A stretch of 64,000 nucleotides of DNA from assembly GCA_036394995.1 (NCBI GenBank), contig DASWED010000112.1:1-64000 (forward strand). Direction: 5' to 3'. Every line of letters starts with the position of its first letter. Within the stretch, counting starts at the first letter, position 1. The position numbers and the translations under genes are program-made. Below are positions 42,377-49,499 of the stretch, piece by piece. The stretch is from DASWED01 sp036394995 (GTDB taxonomy: Bacteria > Actinomycetota > UBA4738 > JACQTL01). Below the pieces are notes generated by a model, which had not been told where the DNA came from, did no database searches, and saw only the letters and a program-made list of their open reading frames with translations.

Positions 42377-44014
42377 GTGACCGATTCGACCGGGACCGCT
42401 TCGAACAGGGCCGACGCGATGCTCCAGGCCGGGCTCACGCTGGCCTCGGAGCTGGCCCTCGATGCGGTCCTGCAGCGCATCATCGAGCTCGCCACCGGCC
42501 TGACCGGCGCCCGGTACGGGGCCCTCGGAGTGCTCGGCGCGGACGGCGCGATCATCGAGTTCGTGACCACGGGGATCACGACCGAGCAGCGGGAGCACAT
42601 CGGCCACCTCCCGGTCGGCAAGGGGATCCTCGGGTTGCTGATCAGGGATGCCCGGACCCTGCGGCTCCCCGACATCTCCAAGGACCCCCACTCCTACGGC
42701 TTCCCGCCGAACCACCCGCCGATGCACTCGTTCCTGGGAGCCCCCGTCAAGGCCCGCGGACGCGTGTTCGGCAACATCTACCTCACCGAGAAGCAGGGCG
42801 CTCCGGAGTTCACCGAGGAGGACGAACGGACCCTCGAGGTCCTGGCGGCCCAGGCCGGAGTCGCCGTCGAGAACGCCAGGTTGCACGAGGAGTCCCGCCA
42901 GCGGGAGCGCCGCCTGGAGGCCATGGGAGAGGTGGCCACCGCCACATTGTCCGGCCTCCGGGTGGAGGAGGTCCTGGGACTCCTAGCGCGGAGATCCCGG
43001 GAGCTGCTGGGCGCCGACGTCGCGACCGTGGCCGTCCCCGCCGACGAGCCCGGGATGCTCACGCTGCTGGTGGTGGACGGGGAGGAGGCCGAGAGCCTCC
43101 GGGGTGCCGTCTTCCCGCTGGAGGGGTCGATCTCCGGTGAGGTGGTGCAATCCGGTGTCCCGCTCGTGTTCGAGGACGTCACCGCCGACCCCCGCGCCGA
43201 TCAGCCGATCATGGGCGGTGGGCTGCTCGGGCCGGCCGCGTTCGTCCCGCTGTCCGGACCCGACCGCATCATCGGCACGCTCTGCGTGGCGAACCGGTTG
43301 CACGGGCGGCTGCTGGACCAGGACGACCTCTCGACCCTCCAGAGCTTCGCCGGGCAGGCGTCCGTGGCCATCGAGTACGCCCGGGCCCAGCAGGACCTCC
43401 AGCGCCTCGCCGTGCTGGAGGACCGCGAGCGCATCGCCAAGGAGCTCCATGACGGCGTCATCCAGTCGCTGTTCGCGGTGGGGATGGGCCTGCAGGGGGC
43501 GGCGGCGCTCAGCCGGGACCACGAGCTGGAGCGGCGCATCGAGGGGGCGGTGGGGGAGATCGACGGGGCCATCCGCGACCTCCGCAACTACATCTTCGGC
43601 CTCCGGCCCGGCATCCTGGCCGACCGCCAGCTGGACCAGGCCCTGCGAGCGATGGCCGCCGAGTTCGAGCAGCGCAGCGGCGTGACCACGGTGGTCGAGG
43701 TGGACCTCCGGGTGGCCTCCGACCTCTCGTCGGTGGCCGGCGACGTGATCCAGCTCGTCCGGGAGGCCCTGTCGAACGTGGAGCGGCACGCCGGGGCCAC
43801 CACGTGCCGGGTCTCGCTGGTCCGGCGCGGGGACCGGGCGGCCCTGGAGATCGACGACGACGGGCAGGGATTCGATCCCGCGGAGGCCGCCACCCGGGGA
43901 GGAGCGGGCCTGCGGAACCTGGCCGAACGAGCCGAGTCCCTGAGGGGATCGTTCGAGGTGGAGAGCGACCCGGCCGAGGGCACCCTCGTCCGGGTCGTCA
44001 TCCCGCTCGCGTAA
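42377..44014 (+). CDS. DevS/DosT-like GAF-domain sensor histidine kinase
   Basis: 545 residues. Two GAF domains (about 15-170 and 190-340), then a HisKA_3 dimerisation domain with His359 in ERIAKELHDGVIQSLF, then an ATPase domain (EIDDDGQGFDP, GAGLRNLAERA). The first GAF contains GFPPNHPPMHSFLGAPV and RVFGNIYLTEK, the segment that in mycobacterial DevS/DosT carries the heme-ligand His; His113 is the likely equivalent. It should sense O2, NO, CO or redox state and phosphorylate a NarL-family regulator, most likely the DevR-like protein at 46034. Probably leaderless GTG start. No membrane helices. Confidence 0.9.
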   Translation: MTDSTGTASNRADAMLQAGLTLASELALDAVLQRIIELATGLTGARYGALGVLGADGAIIEFVTTGITTEQREHIGHLPVGKGILGLLIRDARTLRLPDISKDPHSYGFPPNHPPMHSFLGAPVKARGRVFGNIYLTEKQGAPEFTEEDERTLEVLAAQAGVAVENARLHEESRQRERRLEAMGEVATATLSGLRVEEVLGLLARRSRELLGADVATVAVPADEPGMLTLLVVDGEEAESLRGAVFPLEGSISGEVVQSGVPLVFEDVTADPRADQPIMGGGLLGPAAFVPLSGPDRIIGTLCVANRLHGRLLDQDDLSTLQSFAGQASVAIEYARAQQDLQRLAVLEDRERIAKELHDGVIQSLFAVGMGLQGAAALSRDHELERRIEGAVGEIDGAIRDLRNYIFGLRPGILADRQLDQALRAMAAEFEQRSGVTTVVEVDLRVASDLSSVAGDVIQLVREALSNVERHAGATTCRVSLVRRGDRAALEIDDDGQGFDPAEAATRGGAGLRNLAERAESLRGSFEVESDPAEGTLVRVVIPLA

Positions 44015-44029
44015 GAGCTACGGTCCGGA

Positions 44030-45364
44030 TCACTGCACGATCAGCGCCGTGGCCATCCCGAACATCCCCTGGGGACCCTCCACGTGCGACAGGATGTGGC
44101 AGTGGAAGGCCCACACGCCGGGGTTCGCGGCGTGGACCAGCACGTCGAACCGCTCGCCGGGCGCGACCACCAGCGTGTCGGCCTTGTACGGCTGCTGGAG
44201 GGCGAACCCGTCCTGGGCCACCACCGTGAAGTGGTAGCCGTGCAGGTGCATCGGGTGGAGCATCTGCCCGGCGTTCAGCAGCCGGATCAGCACTCGGTCG
44301 CCGAGGTGCGCGGTGAGCGGCGCCGTGGCCGGCCACCCCTTCCCGTCGATCGTGTACCCGAGCGGCCCGTCGGCGAGGATCTCCGTGTACTCCTCGTCCC
44401 ACGCCTCGTGCCGCGGCTCCACGATGAACGCGCCGTACAGCCCCCGGCCGACCTGCTCGGCCGAGTCGAAGTGCGAGTGGTACATGTACGTCCCCGGCTG
44501 GTCCTTCACCGTGAACTGGTAGACGTACGTCTCGCCGGGCATGATCGGCTCCTGGGTGATGAACGGCACGCCGTCCGCTCGATTCGGCACCGTGAGCCCG
44601 TGGAAGTGGACCGTGGTGGGGAGCGTCGCGTTGTTCGTCACCCGGATCCGCACCCGATCCCCCCGGTGGACCCGGATCTGAGGCCCCGGGACGGTCCCGT
44701 TGTAGCCGAGCGCCGTCACCACCTGGCCCGGCGCCACCTCCCACTGCACCTGGTCCACCGAGAGGTCGAACACCTTCACGCCGTTCACCATGGTGGACGG
44801 CAGGACGGCGTTCCCCGCGCCCTTGGTCTTCGCCGGGTAGGCCGTCATGGACTGCTTGTGCATGTCGTACATCTGCTGGCTCGACATGCCGCCGCCCAGC
44901 TCATCGCCGGATCCGGAACCGGTCTCTCCCGAGCCCGCGCCGGCCACCACCGTCGCGGTCATCCCGGCCTCCTTGTGCCCCGGCACCGTGCAGTACGCGG
45001 CGTACGAACCGGCGTCCAGGGCCGGCAGCTCGAGGTTCGCCATGTCGCCGGGCGCGAGGAGCGCGGTGGACAGCAGGCCGTCCGGAGTCTCCACGGCGAA
45101 GCTGTGCTCGGCCGCCCCCATGTTCATGACGTGGACGATCGATGGCGCCCCCGCCGGGACGGAGATCGTGGACGGCGTGATCGTGAGCTCGGCCAGGGAG
45201 ACCTCGACGAACGTCGGCTCCCCCGCGCCGGTGCCCGACCCCGAGTTCGAGCCGGTCGCCTGGGCCGGCGGGCCGCCGTCCACCAGCCCCCGTGCCGCAT
45301 AGCCCGCCGCCATCAGGATCAGCAGCCCCATCACCGCCAGCAGGGAATTCGTCCGCTTGAGCAT
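44030..45364 (-). CDS. Exported multicopper oxidase with an N-terminal cupredoxin domain
   Basis: 444 residues. A hydrophobic N-terminal segment is followed by a Gly/Ser linker. Residues about 50-140 form a plastocyanin-like domain with type 1 copper ligands His87, Cys125, His130 and Met135 (YCTVPGHKEAGM). Two oxidase domains follow with HFHG (253-256), YHSH, HPMHLHGYHF and HCHILSHVEGPQGMF, the ligands for a type 1 site and a trinuclear centre. This favours a laccase-like O2-reducing enzyme over a copper nitrite reductase, although the extra cupredoxin resembles electron-transfer fusions seen in some nitrite reductases. Convergent with the kinase, 15 bp away. Confidence 0.85.
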   Translation of the reverse strand: MLKRTNSLLAVMGLLILMAAGYAARGLVDGGPPAQATGSNSGSGTGAGEPTFVEVSLAELTITPSTISVPAGAPSIVHVMNMGAAEHSFAVETPDGLLSTALLAPGDMANLELPALDAGSYAAYCTVPGHKEAGMTATVVAGAGSGETGSGSGDELGGGMSSQQMYDMHKQSMTAYPAKTKGAGNAVLPSTMVNGVKVFDLSVDQVQWEVAPGQVVTALGYNGTVPGPQIRVHRGDRVRIRVTNNATLPTTVHFHGLTVPNRADGVPFITQEPIMPGETYVYQFTVKDQPGTYMYHSHFDSAEQVGRGLYGAFIVEPRHEAWDEEYTEILADGPLGYTIDGKGWPATAPLTAHLGDRVLIRLLNAGQMLHPMHLHGYHFTVVAQDGFALQQPYKADTLVVAPGERFDVLVHAANPGVWAFHCHILSHVEGPQGMFGMATALIVQ

Positions 45365-45439
45365 GTCTCGCTCCCACCCTTTCCGATCTCGTTGGTCGCG
45401 CCAGATGGAAATGGTCGGCGCGGGGCCCCACCGGGCCGT

Positions 45440-45476
45440 GGGCCGGAAGTCCCTGGACGCCGGGGGCTTTCGGCCC
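45440..45476. promoter_or_regulatory. Pair of putative DevR/DosR boxes, 23 bp apart, both full matches
   Basis: GGGCCGGAAGTCCC (45440-45453) and GGGGCTTTCGGCCC (45463-45476) both match all eight fixed positions of GGGNCNNNNGNCCC and are separated by 23 bp start to start. They lie in the region between the oxidase start (45364, minus) and the SRPBCC start (45513, plus), so they could control the oxidase and the operon that encodes the DevR-like regulator itself. Confidence 0.6.
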
Positions 45477-45512
45477 CTGCTCGGGCCGGCGGGTCCCCGC
45501 ATCCTGGGCCGC

Positions 45513-46037
45513 ATGTTCGTGCGGTACTTCATGGACCTCGAGATCCCGTTCGAGGCGGCCACCGAGGCCCTGGCCAGCGACCCCCAGTCCTGGCTTCCGG
45601 GGCTTGCCGCGGCCACCGGCGAACACGGGACGCGCCTGCTGGCAGAGGTGGGATTCGGCTCCACCGTTCGCGTCCGCAAGCGCGTGGAGGTGGAGGTGGG
45701 CGAGGCGTTTCGCCTCACCGGGAAGACCATCGTGCCGATCCGGTGGAGCACCGGCTCGGAGCACAGCCCGCTGCCGGAGATGGAGGGAGACCTCGAGGTG
45801 GCCCCCTTCGGTCCCGACGTCAGCCAACTCTCGATGTCCGGCCGGTACCGGCCTCCGCTCGGCGCGGTGGGCCGGGCCATCGACCGGGCGTTGCTGAACC
45901 GGGTGGCGGAGGCGACGGTCCGCGATTTCGTCCGGCGGGTGGCCGCGGCGCTGGAGGGAGGGGTCGCGGTCCCCGCCGGGGCCGCGACGAGGATGCCCCC
46001 GGTCGTTGCGCCGAACCCACGACCGGTGGGAGCATGA
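45513..46037 (+). CDS. SRPBCC-like (START/polyketide-cyclase fold) protein
   Basis: 174 residues. The pattern of a long N-terminal strand (VRYFMDLEIPFEAATEALA), central antiparallel strands (VRVRKRVEVEVGEAF, KTIVPIRWSTG) and a long C-terminal helix (LLNRVAEATVRDFVRRVAAAL) fits the SRPBCC ligand-binding fold. Ligand and role unknown. The ATG at 45513 is chosen by fold; no strong ribosome site precedes it. Its stop overlaps the start of the response regulator (ATGA), so the two are co-translated. Confidence 0.65.
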   Translation: MFVRYFMDLEIPFEAATEALASDPQSWLPGLAAATGEHGTRLLAEVGFGSTVRVRKRVEVEVGEAFRLTGKTIVPIRWSTGSEHSPLPEMEGDLEVAPFGPDVSQLSMSGRYRPPLGAVGRAIDRALLNRVAEATVRDFVRRVAAALEGGVAVPAGAATRMPPVVAPNPRPVGA

Positions 46038-46705
46038 AGGCGATGGCGAAGGCTCCGCCGCTCCGGGTGATGCTCGTCGACGACCACGAGGTCGTGCGCG
46101 GCGGCATCCGGGCGCTCCTGCAGGCCACCGAGGACATCGTGGTCACCGCGGAGGCCGGCTCGATCCGGGAGGCCATCGACGAGGCCGAACGGTCCCGTCC
46201 CGACGTGGTGGTCATGGACGTCCGCCTGGAGGACGGCTCCGGGATCGAGGCCACCCGCGAGATCCGGGCCCGGCGGCCGGCCACGAAGGTCCTCATGCTG
46301 ACCTCGTTCGCCGACGACGAGGCGCTGTTCGCCTCGATCATGGCGGGGGCCTCCGGATACGTCCTCAAGCAGGTCAAGGCCGGCGAGCTGGTCCGGGCCA
46401 TCCGGGCGGTCGGCGCGGGCCAGAGCCTGCTGGATCCCGCGGTCACCTCGGCCGTCCTGGACCGCCTCCGCAAGGGCAAGCACCTGATGCGCGACGAGCG
46501 CCTGGCCCGGCTGTCGCCGCAGGAGGAACGGATCCTGACGCTGGTCGCGGACGGGCGCACCAACCGCGAGATCGGCGAGGAGCTCCACCTCGCCGAGAAG
46601 ACCGTGAAGAACTACGTGTCGAGCATCCTGTCGAAGCTCGAGGTGGCCCGCCGGGCCGAGGCCGCCGCGTACCTGGCCCGCCACACCACCACCCCCGGCG
46701 CCTGA
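46034..46705 (+). CDS. DevR/DosR-like NarL-family response regulator
   Basis: 223 residues: receiver domain with acidic pair Asp16/Asp17, phosphoacceptor Asp62 (VVVMDVRLEDGSG) and Lys in GYVLKQVKAG; LuxR-type HTH with LSPQEERILTLVADGRTNREI and LAEKTVKNYVSSILSKL. The segment LAEKTVKNYVS is, as I recall it, the same as in mycobacterial DosR, whose recognition helix contacts GGGAC half-sites. It probably receives phosphate from the kinase at 42377 and binds the boxes described here. Its ATG overlaps the SRPBCC stop, so the pair of upstream boxes may give autoregulation. Confidence 0.92.
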   Translation: MKAMAKAPPLRVMLVDDHEVVRGGIRALLQATEDIVVTAEAGSIREAIDEAERSRPDVVVMDVRLEDGSGIEATREIRARRPATKVLMLTSFADDEALFASIMAGASGYVLKQVKAGELVRAIRAVGAGQSLLDPAVTSAVLDRLRKGKHLMRDERLARLSPQEERILTLVADGRTNREIGEELHLAEKTVKNYVSSILSKLEVARRAEAAAYLARHTTTPGA

Positions 46706-46726
46706 CCCCCCGCCCTTCCCGGCCCC

Positions 46727-46821
46727 GCCCGGCTCTGCCCTGATGCGCCCCCGGCGGGCGTGAGGTCCTGCCCGGCTCTGCCCTGATGCGCCCCCGGCGG
46801 GCGTGAGGTCCTGCCCGGCTC
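46727..46821. repeat. Tandem repeat, 43-bp period, about 2.2 copies
   Basis: The unit begins GCCCGGCTCTGCCCTGATGC and contains CCCCCGGCGGGC and GAGGTCC; copies start at 46727, 46770 and 46813 (partial), with identical sequence in the overlap. It lies 21 bp after the response-regulator stop. The unit can form a small hairpin (GCCC-CCGG-CGGGC). It could be a termination or protein-binding repeat. No coding frame is convincing. Confidence 0.75.
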
Positions 46822-46845
46822 GGCCAAGAGGTCCAGAGGGGACCC

Positions 46846-46859
46846 GGGCCGAAGGTCCC
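46846..46859. promoter_or_regulatory. Putative DevR box upstream of the two-helix membrane protein
   Basis: GGGCCGAAGGTCCC matches all eight fixed positions of GGGNCNNNNGNCCC. It lies 107 bp before the ATG at 46966. A right half (GGTCC) is found 24 bp upstream. Single full site, so moderate support. Confidence 0.4.
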
Positions 46860-46965
46860 GAACAGGCCCACAGGGAGGGGGCCACCCGGCCGGGGGCTGC
46901 CGGAGCCCCGGCGACGACGATGTCCCCAGCGAGTCAAGAGCAAGGACAGGAGAGGAGGAGCAGCG

Positions 46966-47547
46966 ATGCGACGCAGGACGTTCGACTTCCTGGTGTCGAC
47001 GGGTGGCCTGGTCATGGCGGTGGTGCTGTTCATCGCCGGGGCCCTGCTGTTCGCGGGGTACAGCTTCGCGAACAACAACGTGACCACGCAGCTCACGGCC
47101 CAGAAGATCTTCTTCCCGGAGAAGGGCAGCGACTCGCTCGCCAGCCCCGAGATCGGGCCATACCTCAACCAGTACGCCGGCCAGCAGATGGTGAACGGCG
47201 CCCAGGCCGAGGCATACGCGAACCACTTCATCGCCGTGCACCTGAGCGAGGTCGCCGGTGGCAAGACCTACGCGGAGGTGTCGGGCGAGCTGTTCGCCGA
47301 CCCGACGAACAAGGATCTGATCGCGGCCAAGGACACGCTGTTCCGCGGCGAGACCCTTCGGGGCATGCTGCTCAACGCCTACGCGTTCTGGAAGGTCGGC
47401 CAGATCGCGAAGCTTGCGTCGATCGCGGCCTTCGCCCTGGGCGGCCTGATGCTGCTCCTGTCGCTCCTCGGGCTCTGGCACCTCAGGAAGGTGTCCCCCG
47501 TGGCGGAGGTGCTGGCGCCGCCGGTGGAGCTCAAGGCGACCGCCTAG
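46966..47547 (+). CDS. Hypothetical membrane protein with two transmembrane helices
   Basis: 193 residues: N-terminal helix (FLVSTGGLVMAVVLFIAGALLFAG), an external domain of about 110 residues (FANNNVTTQLTAQKIFFPE, YLNQYAGQQMVNGAQAEAYA) and a C-terminal helix (ASIAAFALGGLMLLLSLLGLW). The loop repeatedly mentions NH/HF-type polar motifs but no known active site. Strong ribosome site AGGAGAGGAGGAG. A similar arrangement occurs in other actinobacteria without assigned function. Single gene with a putative DevR box upstream and a hairpin after it. Confidence 0.75.
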   Translation: MRRRTFDFLVSTGGLVMAVVLFIAGALLFAGYSFANNNVTTQLTAQKIFFPEKGSDSLASPEIGPYLNQYAGQQMVNGAQAEAYANHFIAVHLSEVAGGKTYAEVSGELFADPTNKDLIAAKDTLFRGETLRGMLLNAYAFWKVGQIAKLASIAAFALGGLMLLLSLLGLWHLRKVSPVAEVLAPPVELKATA

Positions 47548-47597
47548 GCACGAGACGCCGGAGGCGGCCCACAGCTCCCAGGGCCGCTCACCGACAC

Positions 47598-47632
47598 GGA
47601 ACAGGGGCCTCGGGAAACCGGGGCCCTGTTCC
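47598..47632. terminator. Bidirectional terminator-like hairpin
   Basis: GGAACAGGG (47598-47606) pairs with CCCTGTTCC (47624-47632), with extra G/C pairing in the loop. It lies between the convergent membrane protein gene (ends 47547) and lipoprotein gene (ends 47644), so it can stop transcription from both sides. Confidence 0.65.
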
Positions 47633-47643
47633 ACTTCCGGCCC

Positions 47644-48108
47644 TCATGGCGTGGCCGAGAACGTAGCGTGGACGTCGATGGTGCCCTGGCTCGAGTCCAG
47701 GCCGGAGCAGCTCGCCGTTCCGGTGACGCCGTCGTCTGCGTCGTGGAGCTCGATCGTGCACTCCCCCTCGCTCGACGTGGCGAGGAGCGATCCGTGCGAG
47801 AGGACCACCGGCAGGGTGGGACCGCTCTTCGCGCTCCCCTCGATGCCCAGGCCGGTGATCGAGAACAGGTCGCCCCCGCTCGAATACACGAGCACGGTGG
47901 CCGCGCCGCCGACCTGGGCCCGCTCCAGCGGCACCTCGTAGGACACCTCGGTCCCCCCGGTGACGGCCACCTGCGCCGATCCCTGGGTCAGGGCGTGCCC
48001 CGCGACGTCCTCGGCGGACGGCCCGGTGCAGCCCCCGGCCAGGACGGCGGTCGCCAGGACCGTGGCCGCGAGGAGGGTTCGATGCCGGATCCTGAGTCGT
48101 GTGCGCAT
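47644..48108 (-). CDS. Secreted lipoprotein of unknown function
   Basis: 154 residues with a lipoprotein signal: MRTRLRIRHRTLLAATVLA then LAGGC with Cys27 to be lipidated. The mature part is a beta-rich domain of about 125 residues (SYEVPLERAQVGGAATVLV, GSLLATSSEGECTIELHDAD) with two Cys that could form a disulfide. No match to a known family. The ATG at 48108 is preferred because it begins the signal; a longer frame adds MRQECGA. Confidence 0.7.
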   Translation of the reverse strand: MRTRLRIRHRTLLAATVLATAVLAGGCTGPSAEDVAGHALTQGSAQVAVTGGTEVSYEVPLERAQVGGAATVLVYSSGGDLFSITGLGIEGSAKSGPTLPVVLSHGSLLATSSEGECTIELHDADDGVTGTASCSGLDSSQGTIDVHATFSATP

Positions 48109-48201
48109 GGCGCCGCACTCTTGCCGCACCTGGGGTGGGTGTCAAGGCAGGCGCTCGAGCCGGCCGCGCATCGCCCGCAACCGGTTCCATAATCCCGTCC
48201 A

Positions 48202-49488
48202 ATGCCTGCCCCGGGATTGCGCCGAGCCACATCGCTGTTCGGGATCCTGCGGAACGCCGAGCTCCGGGCGTTCTGGTTCTCGGACTGGATCTCCGACGCC
48301 GGCTCGTTCGTCACGTTCATCGCGCTGGCGGTGTACGTGAACCAGCTCACGGGGAGCCCTGCGGCGGTCGGCCTGGCCCTGGGGTTGCGTTCCGTGCCGT
48401 GGTTCACGCTGGGGCCCTTCGCCGGGGTGCTCGCGGACCGGATGGACCGCCGGGCCCTGATGGTGGCCAGCAACCTGATCCGGGCCGGGCTGGTGGCCTG
48501 CCTGCCGTTCGTCACCGAGGTGTGGGCCATCTACGCGATCGCGTTCGCCAGCGCCTGCTTCGGGCCGGTGTTCCGGTCGGCCCGATCGGCGCTGCTGCCC
48601 TCCATCGCACCCCGGCGCGAGCTGGTGCCGGCGCTCGCGGTCATCGAGACCACCCACCAGGTGCTGCACACGGTGGGGCCGGCCCTCGGAGGCCTCGTGG
48701 TGCTCGTCGCCGGGGCGCGGTGGGCCTTCTTCGTGGATTCGGCGTCGTTCGTGGCGGCCACCTTCCTGCTGGTGGGCATCCCGTCACGGGGGCGGCCCGT
48801 GGCTGCGGCGCGGCGGTTGGTTCGCCACGATCTCCGCGACGGGATCCGCCGTCTGTTCGCCACGCCGGCGGCGTGGAGCTGGGCCGTCCTGGAGATCCCC
48901 CTGGCCCTGGGCGGATCCGGGGTCATCGCGCTGCTCGTTCCCTACGTGCGGGAGAACCTGGGCCGGCCCGGCGGCGAGTACGGGATCGTCCTGGCGGCGG
49001 CGGGCCTGGGGACCGTGCTCTCGAGCCTGGCCATCGCGTCCCGCGACGCCCGCCACTCCAGGGCGCCGTGGGGACTGGCGTCGGTCCTGAGCCTCGCCGC
49101 GTTCCTGGCGGTGCTGGGGCACCCGTCGTTCCTGGTCCTGCTGCCGATCGCGTTCGTGTCCGGCCTCGGCGAGGCCGGGATCGGCATCCCCATGAGCGCC
49201 ACGCTGGCCGAGACTCTCCCCGACGACGTCCGGGGCCGTGCCTACAGCGTGGTGAACTCCATGGTCGAGCTCGCCGCAGCCGTCGGCAGCATCGGCTTCG
49301 CCTGGCTCGGCGAATCCGACCGCCTCGGCGTCGTTGCGGCCCTGGCCCTCGCCGCCGGGACCGGCACCGCGCTCGGGCTGGTGCTGCTCCTGGCCGTCGC
49401 GGGACCGATCATCCACCGCCGCGAGCACGACCGCCTCGCCGGGATCGGCCGCATCCCGTCGGCCGGGGCGGGAGGACCGGAACCATGA
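48202..49488 (+). CDS. MFS transporter (EntS-like, MFS_3 family)
   Basis: 428 residues with twelve hydrophobic segments and the MFS loop motif GVLADRMDRRALMVASNL between helices 2 and 3. LRNAELRAFWFSDWISDAGS at the start and GLGEAGIGIPMSATLAETLP in the second half are typical of the EntS/MdtG-like export group. Substrate unknown. TAATCC/CATAAT lies 6-8 nt before the ATG with no ribosome site, so the mRNA may be leaderless. The neighbouring genes do not tell its substrate. Confidence 0.88.
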   Translation: MPAPGLRRATSLFGILRNAELRAFWFSDWISDAGSFVTFIALAVYVNQLTGSPAAVGLALGLRSVPWFTLGPFAGVLADRMDRRALMVASNLIRAGLVACLPFVTEVWAIYAIAFASACFGPVFRSARSALLPSIAPRRELVPALAVIETTHQVLHTVGPALGGLVVLVAGARWAFFVDSASFVAATFLLVGIPSRGRPVAAARRLVRHDLRDGIRRLFATPAAWSWAVLEIPLALGGSGVIALLVPYVRENLGRPGGEYGIVLAAAGLGTVLSSLAIASRDARHSRAPWGLASVLSLAAFLAVLGHPSFLVLLPIAFVSGLGEAGIGIPMSATLAETLPDDVRGRAYSVVNSMVELAAAVGSIGFAWLGESDRLGVVAALALAAGTGTALGLVLLLAVAGPIIHRREHDRLAGIGRIPSAGAGGPEP

Positions 49489-49499
49489 CCGAGTTGCTC

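Noticed and set aside
44030..45364. Copper-containing nitrite reductase (NirK)
   Set aside because: The C-terminal motif HCHILSH...M and the HxHG/HxH pairs fit a trinuclear multicopper oxidase better than the NirK type 1/type 2 arrangement.
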